DNA of 45,840 nt from Desulfovermiculus halophilus DSM 18834 (GCF_000620765.1 NZ_JIAK01000024.1:1-45840), one strand, 5' to 3'. Counted from the first letter of the stretch, positions 34,557 to 44,073 are shown. Notes: generated from the letters alone by a model not told the origin. A program made the numbers and translations.

Positions 34557-35369
34557 CTATCCGGCATAGCGCACAGCCAGCCTGCGTTCCAGGGCCCGGG
34601 CTGCAAGGGACAGGGATATGGTCAGCACCAGATACATCCCGGCCACTGTAAACCAGACCTCAAAGGCCAGAAAGGTTTCAGCCACCAGGGCCTGCCCCTG
34701 CATGGTCAAATCGTAGATGGATATGGTGCTGACCAGAGCCGAATCCTTGACCAGGGAAACCGCCTGCCCGGTCAAGGGCGGGATAATGCGGCGCAGGGCC
34801 TGGGGCAGGACCACACGAGCATACATATCCCAGGTGGAGAGACCCAGGCTGTATGCCGCCTCCCATTGCCCCCGGTGGATGGAGACGATGCCTCCACGGA
34901 AGATCTCCGAAACGTACGCCCCCTCGAAAAGGCTCAGGGCCAGGACTGCGGAGGCAAAACGGCCCAGACCGAACAAGGGCCCCAGGACAAAGTAGATAAA
35001 GAAAATAAGGATAAGCAAAGGGATATTGCGGACCAGCTCCAGATAGACCCTGGCCAGCAAGCGGCCGACGGCGGACGGCAGGAGGCGCAACAGGGCGGTG
35101 GCCAGCCCGAGCACCAGGGACACCATCAAAGCGGCACCGGAAATCTTTAAGGTCATGGCCAGACCGATGAGCAGTGGTCCGGCCCGCGGGCGGCCATCCT
35201 GGAACCAGAGCACGGCATCATCAAGCCGATACCATTGCCAATTATAGCCTAGATTTTCGGCCCCGCGGCCCGCCAGCCAGATAATAACGCCTACAAGCAG
35301 CAGGTAGCGCCCAATGCTCCACCAGGGCTCCCAGGGACGGGCCGTGTTTTGGAAAAAAGGAATGGTCAT
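34557..35369 (-). CDS. Polar amino-acid ABC transporter permease (first)
   Basis: A 270-residue inner-membrane permease, homologous to the second permease, with which it would form the heterodimeric channel. It shows [39 protein letters not shown], the EAA-like loop [20 protein letters not shown] and [13 protein letters not shown]. It is the first gene of the transporter operon, starts 79 bases after the thiolase stop and may be transcribed with it. The ribosome-binding site is modest (AGGTGA upstream). Confidence 0.92.
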   Translation of the reverse strand: MTIPFFQNTARPWEPWWSIGRYLLLVGVIIWLAGRGAENLGYNWQWYRLDDAVLWFQDGRPRAGPLLIGLAMTLKISGAALMVSLVLGLATALLRLLPSAVGRLLARVYLELVRNIPLLILIFFIYFVLGPLFGLGRFASAVLALSLFEGAYVSEIFRGGIVSIHRGQWEAAYSLGLSTWDMYARVVLPQALRRIIPPLTGQAVSLVKDSALVSTISIYDLTMQGQALVAETFLAFEVWFTVAGMYLVLTISLSLAARALERRLAVRYAG

Positions 35370-35448
35370 GGAGAGATATCACCTTTCCAGGAAGATTGAC
35401 ACGCTCTTTATGCCAGATTCCCAGATGGCCTTATGCATCGTCTGCTAT

Positions 35449-36702
35449 CTATCCGTTGATCTCCAAAGCACAGGCCATGGACACCCCTCCGCCTCCGCAC
35501 AGGGTGGCCAGCCCCAAATTCTTGCCGCTTTTGCGCAGGGCATGGGTCAAAGTGACCATGATCCTGGCCCCTGTGGCCCCCACCGGATGGCCGATGCCTA
35601 TCCCGGATCCATTGATGTTCGTGCGTTCCCGGTTCAGGCCCAATTCCCGCTCACAGCCCAGATACTGGGCGGCAAAGGCCTCGTTGAGCTCGACAAGATC
35701 AAAGTCCGCGATCTCGTAGCCGCTCTTTCCCACCAGATCCTGGACCGCGGGCACAGGGGACAGGCCCATGACCGAGGGATGACACGCCCCCTTGCCCACC
35801 GCCTTGATGGTGGCCAGAGGGGAAAGCCCCAGCTCCCTGGCCCTGGAAGCGGACATGATGACCATCCCGGCAGAGCCGTCGTTGATCCCGCTGGCGTTTC
35901 CGGCGGTGACCTTTCCGGTCTTGGGAAGAAAGGCCGGCGGCAGCTTGGCCAGGTCCTGCATGCTCAGATCGGGACGAAAATGCTCGTCCTTGGCAAAGAC
36001 AATGGGATCCTTCTTCCGCCTGGGCACCTCCACGGGCACGATCTCCTGGTCGAAATCGCCCTGTTCATTCGCCCGCTGCACGTTGTTGTGGCTGCGCAGG
36101 GCGACCTCGTCCATCTCCTCCCTGGTCAAGCCGTATTTGTCGGCCACGAACTCGGCTGTATGGCCCATGATGTAGGGCTTGCCCAGCAGATCCTTTCCCG
36201 GGGACGTGGTCAGATCCACTGGCGCGTCCTCCCCCAAGGGCAAAAGGTGAGACCCGGCGTGCAGGGCATGAATCAAGGCGTCCTCCACAGTGTTGTCCTG
36301 CAGCCTGTAGCCCCACCGGGCCCCGGACAGGGCATACGGCACCCCGGACATGTGCTCCATGCCGCCGGCCACAACCACATCGGCCATCCCGGCCTGGATC
36401 ATGGCCATGCCGGAAAGGGCGGCTTCCATTCCGGAGATGCAGACCCGGTTCACAGTCGCCGCGGGGACCGACTCCGGAATGCCGGCCATCAAGGCGGCTA
36501 CCCGGGTGACATTTAATGTATTGTGGTGTTCCATGCAGCAGCCGTAGCGAACATCGTCTATTATCTCTGGATCGATCCCCGCCCTGCGGACTGCTTCCCC
36601 CATGGTCACGCTGCCCAGAAACGCTCCGTTCACATCCCTGAGAGTCCCGCCGAATGTCCCGATCGCTGTCCGGCACGCGCTGACAATGACCACCTCCTGC
36701 AT
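35449..36702 (-). CDS. Acetyl-CoA acetyltransferase (thiolase)
   Basis: A 417-residue thiolase that condenses two acetyl-CoA or cleaves 3-ketoacyl-CoA. The nucleophilic Cys is C88 in NRVCISGMEAAL. The catalytic His is in GIGHPVGATGARIM, and the second Cys in LCGGGGVSMACAL. The pantetheine loop (GGMEHMSGVPYALSG) is present. I chose the second ATG (MQEVVIV) because AGGAG is then six bases upstream. It lies between the ATP-grasp gene and the transporter on the same strand. Its role there (acyl-CoA or amino-acid breakdown) is not shown. Confidence 0.94.
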   Translation of the reverse strand: MQEVVIVSACRTAIGTFGGTLRDVNGAFLGSVTMGEAVRRAGIDPEIIDDVRYGCCMEHHNTLNVTRVAALMAGIPESVPAATVNRVCISGMEAALSGMAMIQAGMADVVVAGGMEHMSGVPYALSGARWGYRLQDNTVEDALIHALHAGSHLLPLGEDAPVDLTTSPGKDLLGKPYIMGHTAEFVADKYGLTREEMDEVALRSHNNVQRANEQGDFDQEIVPVEVPRRKKDPIVFAKDEHFRPDLSMQDLAKLPPAFLPKTGKVTAGNASGINDGSAGMVIMSASRARELGLSPLATIKAVGKGACHPSVMGLSPVPAVQDLVGKSGYEIADFDLVELNEAFAAQYLGCERELGLNRERTNINGSGIGIGHPVGATGARIMVTLTHALRKSGKNLGLATLCGGGGVSMACALEING

Positions 36703-36778
36703 GTACATCTCCTATGCTTTGAGTTTCCATGTCTTCAGCATCTGAACAAAGGATCAGCGTCCTTAGCGTCTTATACAA

Positions 36779-36810
36779 CCCCCATGCCCGCCAAGGCGCA
36801 GGCATGGGGG
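36779..36810. repeat. Palindromic repeat containing the dispersed core element
   Basis: CCCCCATGCC (36779-36788) pairs with GGCATGGGGG (36801-36810) around CGCCAAGGCGCA. The inner text TGCCCGCCAAGGCGCAGGCA (36785-36804) is the same core seen at 13431, 14534 and 31848. It lies between the ATP-grasp stop and the thiolase start. Confidence 0.75.
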
Positions 36811-36820
36811 GTACGAGTGC

Positions 36821-38116
36821 CTACTCTTCAATATCCACAAACTCAAATTCCAGGCCTTTGAGCACCCGCTCGTAATTCCAAAGCAGCGACGATTGCTTGT
36901 TCGCTCCCATCCAGATGCAGGCCACAGCATAACTGTAGGAATCCTGCTCAGGCAGGTCGGAAAGCCGCATGCCCTCTCTGACCTGAGGGATTATGGTCGT
37001 GCCCGGGACCTTGGCTGCGGCAGCCTCAACCTCCTCCGGGCTTGGCGCCCGGGCCACTGTAGCGTCTTTGAAGAACACCCGGTAAAAGAACTCAGCCGCC
37101 ACTCCATATCCGCCTTCGCCCCGTGGCATATCAGGTCTTCGCCCCAGGGCCAAGTCCACTGTCACCTGCTGATGGCTCACCCCGTCCACTTTCTCAAAGG
37201 CATCGCAGTGGCTTTGCGCTATCCGGGTGTTGATCTCCAAAAGCCAAATCCGGTCCTGCACCTCGTCCCAAAAAAACTCGATATTGAATCCGCAATTGTC
37301 ATAACCTACGTGGTTCATGATGGTTTTGGCCAAATCCCCCATCTTGTTTTGCACATGCTGAGGCAATTTCGAAGGATACAGATAATAAAAGAAGCTCAAA
37401 ACCTGGGGGTAACGAATGGAGTCCACGACCCCGTAGGGTACCACCTCGCCTTCATACACATACCCTTCAAGGGTGCATTGCCGCCCGCCTATGACCTGCT
37501 CGGCCATGCAGAAACCGCCGTCAACAGCCCGTATCTCCTCCGGCAGATCAATCTGGTTCAGGACAAAGTTGAACGGTTCGGAGATGGAATCGATCTCGGC
37601 CCGGAATCTTTCCATGGCGTAGTCAAAATCTTCCGGGTTATCGATCCGGAACCCGAGACGCGAGCCTGACGACTTGATAGGTTTGACAAAAAACGGAAAG
37701 GCCAGATTGGCCTGCCCTATCTTGGCCAGGGCCTGGTCGTCAAAGGGATCAAATGCCGTAAAAGCCGGAATATGCTCCGGGATCACCTCGGCCTGGGTCA
37801 CCCGGCTCCAGTATTTGTGCTCACATTTGAGCAGGCTCTCCAGAGACGTCGAACGCGTGCCGAACTTGGCGCACAGCAGCGGCAGCATGGTGGATACCGG
37901 AAAATCCATGTAACCGATGATGGCATCCACCGTGCCGTCAAATTCCGCAAGCTGGCGTTCCGCAACCTCCAGCATGGCCGGGATGTTAAAGCTCTCCGTC
38001 TCATAGACGATCGCCGGGTCGAGCAGGCCGTGAAACTCGACGTCATCCACACCGCGCAGCCGTTTCAACCGCTGGGCATTCAGGTCGTTGAGACCAACAA
38101 CAAAAACATTCTTCAT
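36821..38116 (-). CDS. ATP-grasp ligase next to cyanophycin synthetase
   Basis: A 431-residue cytoplasmic ATP-grasp enzyme, probably an amino-acid or peptide ligase, that I cannot name further. It begins MKNVFVVGLNDLNAQRLKRL and has ATP-grasp landmarks: FPFFVKPIKSSGSRLGFRID (ATP-binding lysine and glycine loop), CTLEGYVYEGEVVPYGVVDS, and the Mg-binding end NCGFNIEFFWDEVQDRIWLLEINTRI. GGAGAAAGG before the ATG fixes the start. It lies 124 bases downstream of cphA, so it may add to, modify or make a relative of the cyanophycin polymer; this is inferred from position. Confidence 0.85.
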   Translation of the reverse strand: MKNVFVVGLNDLNAQRLKRLRGVDDVEFHGLLDPAIVYETESFNIPAMLEVAERQLAEFDGTVDAIIGYMDFPVSTMLPLLCAKFGTRSTSLESLLKCEHKYWSRVTQAEVIPEHIPAFTAFDPFDDQALAKIGQANLAFPFFVKPIKSSGSRLGFRIDNPEDFDYAMERFRAEIDSISEPFNFVLNQIDLPEEIRAVDGGFCMAEQVIGGRQCTLEGYVYEGEVVPYGVVDSIRYPQVLSFFYYLYPSKLPQHVQNKMGDLAKTIMNHVGYDNCGFNIEFFWDEVQDRIWLLEINTRIAQSHCDAFEKVDGVSHQQVTVDLALGRRPDMPRGEGGYGVAAEFFYRVFFKDATVARAPSPEEVEAAAAKVPGTTIIPQVREGMRLSDLPEQDSYSYAVACIWMGANKQSSLLWNYERVLKGLEFEFVDIEE

Positions 38117-38240
38117 ATTCCTTTCTCCTCCGGCAAGTGCTGGACAGGGCGTGTATGATGCGCTTAGGTCTTGTATGCGGGATATGCGCAAGAAGACATG
38201 TCATCAGCCGGGCGGTCCGATCCCGCTCGGCCGGGCAAGA

Positions 38241-40862
38241 TTACGAAGTGATCGGGGCCTCGGTGCGGAAGCTGCGTCCCTTGAGACGCTGAATGGTGCC
38301 CTGGATGTCGTCTATGAGCAAAAGAAGGAGATCCCCTTCACAGGCCTTATCCATTGCCAATCCAACAGCCTCATACTCATCCATGATCACCCGGGCCTGA
38401 CACTCTGTTTCAGCCTTGGACGCTCCGCCTCGGATCAATTCCGCCGCTTGGCCAGGCTGGCGTCCCCGCGGATCTGACTCACAGACAAAGAGTGCATCCA
38501 GCATGCTTCCGAGCTGTTTCCCCAGCTCGATCAGATCCTCATCCCTTCGATTGCCGGGCGCGCTGGCCACACCGATACGCCCCTGCGTTCCCAGTCCACG
38601 GACCAGAGGCTCAAGTGCTTGCAGGGCCGGTACGTTGTGGCCATAATCGATCAGGCAGCGGATGCCGTCGGCTTCTATCAGGTTGGTACGCCCCGGCAGC
38701 TGGCCCGGTGTGGGATGGAAGGTGGCCAGCCCCATACGGATATCGCCAAGGCTCAGCCCGTGGGCATGGCCTACTGCCGCGGCGGCCATGGCGTTCTGGA
38801 TGTTAAATGGTGCATGCCCTTCAAAGCCGATGGGCACGTCGTTGACCTCAATCACCTGGGCCTCCACCTGGCCCTGGCACATGACGATCCAGCCGTCTTT
38901 GACAGTGAACACAATGCCGTGGGCAGCCACATGTTCCCGCAGAGCTGGCCTGTCCGGATCCATTGTAAAATAGATGATCCGCCCCCTGGACCAGTACGTG
39001 CCCTGGTCCATGACCCGCTCATCGTCTGCATTGAGAACGCAGAACCCCTCGGGCTTGACCGCATCCACAACCACTGTCTTGCAGCGGGCGAGCTCGTCCA
39101 GGGTGTGGATATCCCGTTCCCCCAGATGATCGCTGGCAATATTCAGCAACACGCCAACGTCGCAGGCATCGAACCCCAGTCCCCGGCGCATGATGCCGCC
39201 CCGGGCGACTTCCAGCACCGCATGATCCACGGTTGGTTCCCTAAGCACGGTCTGGGCGGCCAGGGGTCCGCTGTAATCGCCGCGCATGATGATGTGATTG
39301 TCGATCTCAATGGTCCCTGTACAGGCCATGCCCACCTGCCGCCCGGCCTGACGCAGCATGTGCGCGGTCAATCGGGTGGTCGTGGTCTTGCCGTTGGTCC
39401 CGGTGATGGCCGTGATCGGGATCCGGCCGTCTCCGCCATCCGGAAAGAGCATATCCACCACTGCCTCGCCCACCGGCCGCCCCTGGCCGTGTGTGGGCGA
39501 GAGGTGCATGCGGAAGCCGGGCCCGGCATTGACCTCGACCACCCCGGCGGACTGCTGCTCCAGAGGCTTGGTCAGGGTCTCGGCCAACAGATCGATACCA
39601 ATGATGTCCAGTCCTATCAGCCGACCCATGCGCTCGGCCGCGTATTTCACTTCCGGATGCACGTCATCGGTCAAGTCAGTGGCCGTTCCCCCGGTGGATA
39701 TATTGGCCGTGGTTTTCAGCCATACGATCTCGTCCTTGGGGATCACGCTGTCAAACCTCAGCCCGGCCTGCTCCACCAGCCTCTCGGTCTGCTCGTCGAT
39801 GTGGATCTGGGTCAGCAGGTTTTCATGCCCCACTCCCCGGCGCGGGTCCGCGTTCTCCTTGTCGATCAGTTCCTTGAGCGTAGACCGGCCGTCGCCCTGG
39901 ACATGGGCCGGGCGCCGCCGGGCTGCTGCCACCAGCTTGCCGTCAATGACCAGCAGGCGGTGGTCCTCGCCCTTGATAGAGGTCTCCACCACCACTGACT
40001 CATGGTGGTGCAGGGCGGCCTCGAATCCCTGGCGCAGTTCAGCTTCATTGCATATATTGGTCGTGATCCCGCGTCCGTGATTGCCGCTGAGCGGTTTGGT
40101 CACCACCGGATACCCTACTGTTGCAGCAACCTCCACCGCCTCATCATAAGTATAGCAGACCCACCCCTGGGGGACAGGAATGCCCGCGTCCCTGAGGATC
40201 TGCTTGGTCCAGTCCTTGTCGTCGGCAATGGTGTGTCCGATGATCCCGGTCTTCCAGGTCACTGTGGTCTGAAACCGCTGCTGAAGCACTCCCTGGCCGA
40301 GCTGGATATAACTGGTTTCCTCAGACAGCCGGTAATACGGAATGTCCCTGGCCAAGGCGGCCTTTACAATGGAGGCTGTGGATGGTCCGAGCATGTTCGC
40401 ATCCCGGACTTCCTTGAGCCTGTCGACAACAGCGACCATATCCACATCCTGACCCCGGTAGAGGGAGTCCACGATCTGAACAGCCTCACGGCCAGCGGCC
40501 AGGCCGCAGGCCTCGTCGCGGTAACGGTACAGGACCACGTAAATACCGCGGTCATTGGTGTCCACCGCCTTGCCGTAGCCCACTGAAAAGCCGATTATGT
40601 TCTGCAGCTCTATGGCCACATGTTCAACCATGTGTCCGGCATAGGTCCCGCGATGGACCCGCTGCAAAAATCCGCCCCGCTCACCCACTGAGCAGCGGTG
40701 CTCATAGATTCCGGGCAGAAGTTTTTGCAGCCGTTCTGCTATTCCCGGGACCTGATCGCTTGGCCGGTCTTCAAGATCGCCGATATCCAGGCGCATGAAT
40801 ATTGTTAAATACCGGCTGTAATAATTGGGTCCCCGCAGGGCCCGATGTTCCAATATGTGCAC
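38241..40862 (-). CDS. cphA: Cyanophycin synthetase
   Basis: An 873-residue enzyme that builds cyanophycin (multi-L-arginyl-poly-L-aspartate), a nitrogen-storage polymer, from Asp and Arg with ATP. The N-terminal third is the CphA-specific domain (MHILEHRALRGPNYYS and GTYAGHMVEHVAIELQ). The ATP-grasp domain that adds Asp includes VTKPLSGNHGRGITTN and GVVEVNAGPGFRMH. The Mur-ligase-like domain that adds Arg begins at TAITGTNGKTTTTRL (P-loop, residues ~480-495) and includes LNIASDHLG. The length is normal for CphA1. The start is GTG, with AAGGA six bases upstream. No cyanophycinase is in the window. Confidence 0.96.
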   Translation of the reverse strand: MHILEHRALRGPNYYSRYLTIFMRLDIGDLEDRPSDQVPGIAERLQKLLPGIYEHRCSVGERGGFLQRVHRGTYAGHMVEHVAIELQNIIGFSVGYGKAVDTNDRGIYVVLYRYRDEACGLAAGREAVQIVDSLYRGQDVDMVAVVDRLKEVRDANMLGPSTASIVKAALARDIPYYRLSEETSYIQLGQGVLQQRFQTTVTWKTGIIGHTIADDKDWTKQILRDAGIPVPQGWVCYTYDEAVEVAATVGYPVVTKPLSGNHGRGITTNICNEAELRQGFEAALHHHESVVVETSIKGEDHRLLVIDGKLVAAARRRPAHVQGDGRSTLKELIDKENADPRRGVGHENLLTQIHIDEQTERLVEQAGLRFDSVIPKDEIVWLKTTANISTGGTATDLTDDVHPEVKYAAERMGRLIGLDIIGIDLLAETLTKPLEQQSAGVVEVNAGPGFRMHLSPTHGQGRPVGEAVVDMLFPDGGDGRIPITAITGTNGKTTTTRLTAHMLRQAGRQVGMACTGTIEIDNHIIMRGDYSGPLAAQTVLREPTVDHAVLEVARGGIMRRGLGFDACDVGVLLNIASDHLGERDIHTLDELARCKTVVVDAVKPEGFCVLNADDERVMDQGTYWSRGRIIYFTMDPDRPALREHVAAHGIVFTVKDGWIVMCQGQVEAQVIEVNDVPIGFEGHAPFNIQNAMAAAAVGHAHGLSLGDIRMGLATFHPTPGQLPGRTNLIEADGIRCLIDYGHNVPALQALEPLVRGLGTQGRIGVASAPGNRRDEDLIELGKQLGSMLDALFVCESDPRGRQPGQAAELIRGGASKAETECQARVIMDEYEAVGLAMDKACEGDLLLLLIDDIQGTIQRLKGRSFRTEAPITS

Positions 40863-41095
40863 ATTGTATCCTTAGTTGCCTATGGTTCAGGGTATCCGAC
40901 GGAATAAGCTCACTCATGAGGGCAAAAAGTGGGGTGATTCAGGAACAAACAAGCTACTGGAAAACGTAGAACATGACTATATTATTCGTGTTCTTGATAA
41001 GGTGCAATGGAAGATAAGCGGGAAAAATTTTTGCTTGCCGTGCCGCACAAAAAGGGAATAAAAGAAAGTGCAGGTAAAAAGCGTGGATAGGCCCC

Positions 41096-41135
41096 AAAAA
41101 AAGGGGGATGCGATACAATCGCATCCCCCTTTTTT
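41096..41135. terminator. Strong terminator after tRNA-Pro
   Basis: A long stem: the left side ends GGGGGATGCGAT and the right side begins ATCGCATCCCCC, with a three-base loop ACA (41115-41117), extended by A7/T-run flanks. Read leftwards it ends the tRNA-Pro transcript seven bases after the tRNA; the symmetry lets it work both ways. Confidence 0.85.
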
Positions 41136-41142
41136 CTTTGAA

Positions 41143-41216
41143 TCGGGACGGGGCGATTTGAACGCCCGGCCCCCTGAACCCCATTCAGGTGCGCTCCCAG
41201 ACTGCGCTACGTCCCG
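41143..41216 (-). tRNA. tRNA-Pro(GGG)
   Basis: A 74-base tRNA on the minus strand. The acceptor arms CGGGACG and CGTCCCG pair fully, the D-arm holds GCGCAGTCTGGGAGCGC, and the anticodon stem CCTGA/TCAGG encloses the loop ATGGGGT, giving anticodon GGG. The T-arm contains the GTTCAAATC loop, and the discriminator base is A. CCA is not encoded. It is flanked by its own promoter and terminator. Confidence 0.97.
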
Positions 41217-41226
41217 TTGAAGAACT

Positions 41227-41255
41227 GTGGTAATTTTTTGAGCTCCGGATGTCAA
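41227..41255 (-). promoter_or_regulatory. Promoter of tRNA-Pro
   Basis: On the minus strand TTGACA (41250-41255) is followed after 17 bases by TACCAC (41227-41232), about ten bases before the tRNA 5' end, leaving almost no leader. Confidence 0.6.
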
Positions 41256-41899
41256 GCCCTTTTGCTGACCGCCCAAGCCTGATTGTCACACCGACATATA
41301 GGAACTGGCACGAAACCCCATCAAACACCAAGGATCAGGCCTTCATGCCCTGACTAGGAACGCCCCTGAGCCAATACCACCTCACTCCTCATCAAGGCAC
41401 CAAAGCCGTGGACAGAAAACAGAGTCAGCCGGATGACCTTGATTGGTTGCCTGCACTTACTTGAGTTTATCCCTCAAAATCTCTTATTAAATCATTATCT
41501 TGGCCATTCCCCCTCCCCTTTACTTTTAATCGTCTCACTTTCTTGACATGACCCTCAGTCAATGAGCCGACTTTTTTCCTGCCCATACGTCTGAGAGTAC
41601 CATTACAAGCCTTCGATATTATTATTTTATTTATAATACTTCGATATATTTGATAATATAAATAATACATTTTTTCCAGTGTATTATATCTTGGTCTGCA
41701 TTTTGCTGGCAAGGCGCCGGCGTGGTTTTGTACCTGCCGACAAGGTCGGTGTTCTTGACACAACCGTAAACAAGTGGAGGACAAGCATCTCTTTATCGTC
41801 TGTTTGTTCAGCTAGTTGGTTCCAGGCCGGCCAGTCATGCAGCGAGACCACCACACTCCCTGCAGTCTGGAGTTGATGAAATCTTTATTGGAGGCAAGA
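41256..41899. other. Intergenic region, AT-rich in the middle
   Basis: No convincing gene. The part from about 41620 to 41690 is very AT-rich and could hold promoters. A minus-strand frame ending at 41467 reads KKVRRLKVKGRGNG near its end but has no good start and is not called. A small hairpin CCGAC-AAG-GTCGG lies at about 41737-41749. The last bases contain the GGAGG ribosome-binding site of the next gene. Confidence 0.5.
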
Positions 41900-43966
41900 A
41901 TGTTCAGTACTCACTGTGTAGTCCGCAAATCAAACATGAGGCGCTACCTTGCGCTACTCGCTATTCCGGTCCTTTTCCTTGCTTCATCAGGGAGCCATGC
42001 CGCATCTGTGCAGCTCTCCTGGGACAAGGTCAATGACAGCAGAGTCGAAGGCTACAATATCTATTACGGTCCCTCGGGAACTTCCTATACGGTCCAGGAG
42101 GATCAGACGGTTACCGACCGGGATCAGACAACATGCACGATATCCGGGCTGGAAGAAGGTCAAATCTACGGATTCACGGCCACCAGCTTTGATGCTGACG
42201 GAAACGAGAGTGATTTTTCCAGCCATGTATACTACAATGTCCCGGAATCAGCAGATGATCAGGACAGCCTGGACTCGGACGGAGACGGGCTCACGGATTC
42301 CGAGGAGGAAACGCACGGGACGGATCCCGATACTGCGGATACAGATGGGGACGGCCTGACTGACGGCGAAGAAGTGAACACATATGACACCGACCCAACC
42401 TCAGCAGATACGGATGGGGACGGCACCGAGGACGGCGAAGAAGTATCTCAGGGATCAGACCCACTCCAGGCCGACTCGGACATCGAGCTGGTTCCCCAGG
42501 CCCAAATGCGCATCCTATCCACCGACAGCGAAGAAACAGCCCGCGAGGACGGGGCCGTGGCCAATGCCATAGATGGGGATGAGTACACCTTCTGGCATAC
42601 AGAATGGTCCGATGCCGAACCGGACTATCCCCATGAGGTTGTTATCGACCTCGGGGGCACATACGATGTTTCTGGTCTGCGCTATCTTCCCCGCCAGGAT
42701 GGAAGCGAAAACGGCATGATCGCCGACTACGAAATCTTTGTGACTTCGGACCGGTCCAATTGGGGCGATCCTGTACAGACTGGGACCTGGACTGCGGCCG
42801 CTGAACAAAGCCAAACGACTTTTGAGAACAAGGTGGGCCGTTACGTCAAACTGGTTGGCCTCTCGGAGGTCAACGGCAATCCCTGGGCCAGCGCTGCGGA
42901 GATCACTCTCCTGGGAACCGAGGCAGAAGAAGATACATCCTCAGATACCGGGGACAGCTCTGACTCAAATGATGATTCAACGACTGAGGGTTCGTCCGGA
43001 GACACCATATCCCAGTCCGAGCTGAGCGTTCTTTCCGTGGACAGCCAGGAAGTCAACGGCGAGGACGGGGCGGCCAGGAACGCCGTGGACGGAAATGAAG
43101 ATACCTTCTGGCATACAGAATGGGACTACTCCGAGCCGGATTACCCCCATCAGATCGTCATCGATCTGGGGTCCGCACAGGAAGTCGTGGGACTCCAGTA
43201 TCTGCCCAGGCAGGACGGTTCTGAGAACGGGATGATCAAGGACTATGAGGTCTACGTCAGCCAGGACGGCTACACCTGGGGCAGCCCGGTAAGCAGCGGT
43301 TCCTGGCAGGCCGGAGAAGATGAAAAACAGATTACCTTTTCCGGGAAGACCGGGCAGTACGTTAAGCTTGTCGGCCTCTCGGAGGTCAACGGCAATCCCT
43401 GGGCCAGCGCTGCGGAAATTACCGTTCTCAGCGCGGGCTCTGGTACTGACGACGGGTTTGATGAGTCTGGGGATACAACCTCCCCTGATGACAGCTCAGA
43501 TGAGGAAAGCGGTTCTGCCGAAGTGGTTCCGCAGGATGAACTCCGTGTTCTCTCGGCAGACAGCGAGGAAACATACGGGGAGGACGGAGCGGCCAGAAAC
43601 GCAGCTGACGGAAATGAGGATACCTTCTGGCATACAGAATGGGACTACGCCGAACCGGACTATCCGCATGAAATCATCCTCGATCTGGGCTCATCCCGGG
43701 AAGTTGTTGGCCTGCACTACCTGCCCCGGCAGGACGGCTATGAGAACGGGATGATCAAGGACTATGAGATCTACGTCAGCCAGGACGGCTACACCTGGGG
43801 CAGCCCAGTGAGCAGCGGTTCCTGGCAAGCCGGAGAAAATGAAAAACAGGTCACCTTTTCCGGGAAGACCGGGCAGTACGTTAAGCTGGTCGGCCTCTCG
43901 GAAGTCAACGGCAATCCCTGGGCCAGCGCTGCTGAGGTAGGAATTGTCGCACGTGATGTGTACTAA
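41900..43966 (+). CDS. Secreted multidomain adhesin-like protein with FN3, TSP3 and three discoidin domains
   Basis: A 688-residue exported protein. A signal peptide spans about residues 14-36 (RRYLALLAIPVLFLASSGSHA). Then come a fibronectin type III domain (VQLSWDKVNDSRVEGYNIYY onward, residues ~37-120), calcium-binding TSP3-like repeats (DSDGDGLTDSEE, DTDGDGLTDGEE, DTDGDGTEDGEE) and three F5/8 type C/CBM32 discoidin domains at about residues 205-340, 378-510 and 550-685, joined by Ser/Thr/Asp-rich linkers. Such proteins bind sugars or cell surfaces. GGAGG five bases before the ATG sets the start. The three discoidin domains are so alike that they must be recent duplications. No anchor or secretion tag is seen at the C-terminus. 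Confidence 0.88.
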   Translation: MFSTHCVVRKSNMRRYLALLAIPVLFLASSGSHAASVQLSWDKVNDSRVEGYNIYYGPSGTSYTVQEDQTVTDRDQTTCTISGLEEGQIYGFTATSFDADGNESDFSSHVYYNVPESADDQDSLDSDGDGLTDSEEETHGTDPDTADTDGDGLTDGEEVNTYDTDPTSADTDGDGTEDGEEVSQGSDPLQADSDIELVPQAQMRILSTDSEETAREDGAVANAIDGDEYTFWHTEWSDAEPDYPHEVVIDLGGTYDVSGLRYLPRQDGSENGMIADYEIFVTSDRSNWGDPVQTGTWTAAAEQSQTTFENKVGRYVKLVGLSEVNGNPWASAAEITLLGTEAEEDTSSDTGDSSDSNDDSTTEGSSGDTISQSELSVLSVDSQEVNGEDGAARNAVDGNEDTFWHTEWDYSEPDYPHQIVIDLGSAQEVVGLQYLPRQDGSENGMIKDYEVYVSQDGYTWGSPVSSGSWQAGEDEKQITFSGKTGQYVKLVGLSEVNGNPWASAAEITVLSAGSGTDDGFDESGDTTSPDDSSDEESGSAEVVPQDELRVLSADSEETYGEDGAARNAADGNEDTFWHTEWDYAEPDYPHEIILDLGSSREVVGLHYLPRQDGYENGMIKDYEIYVSQDGYTWGSPVSSGSWQAGENEKQVTFSGKTGQYVKLVGLSEVNGNPWASAAEVGIVARDVY
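42486..43950 (+). repeat. Three tandem near-identical discoidin-coding modules
   Basis: The modules lie at about 42486-42915, 43009-43430 and 43528-43950. Stretches such as GTCAACGGCAATCCCTGGGC near each module's end are the same in all three, and GATACCTTCTGGCATACAGA is shared by modules 2 and 3 and nearly so by module 1. Modules 2 and 3 are closest to one another. The array could expand or contract by recombination. Confidence 0.85.
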
Positions 43967-44010
43967 TAAGGAGAATGTTTCATAGTTTTTGCATAACGTA
44001 CTAAGGCAGT

Positions 44011-44073
44011 GCGGAAAATTATTTTCCGCCGTGGACAGGTTTGGAGCCACTGCAGGCGTGGCTCCAAACCTGT
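44011..44073. repeat. Two strong hairpins in the leader of the next gene
   Basis: First, GCGGAAAA-TTA-TTTTCCGC (44011-44029). Second, a perfect 16-bp stem, ACAGGTTTGGAGCCAC (44035-44050) with GTGGCTCCAAACCTGT (44058-44073), and a seven-base loop. They lie between two secreted-protein genes, 64 bases before the next ATG. There is no T run after the second, so a simple terminator is unlikely; a structured leader or an mRNA-processing site fits better. Confidence 0.8.

Noticed and set aside
41467-41784. Minus-strand open frame of 105 codons with a KKVRRLK segment
   Set aside because: No good start or ribosome-binding site, AT-rich noncoding composition, and no family recognised.
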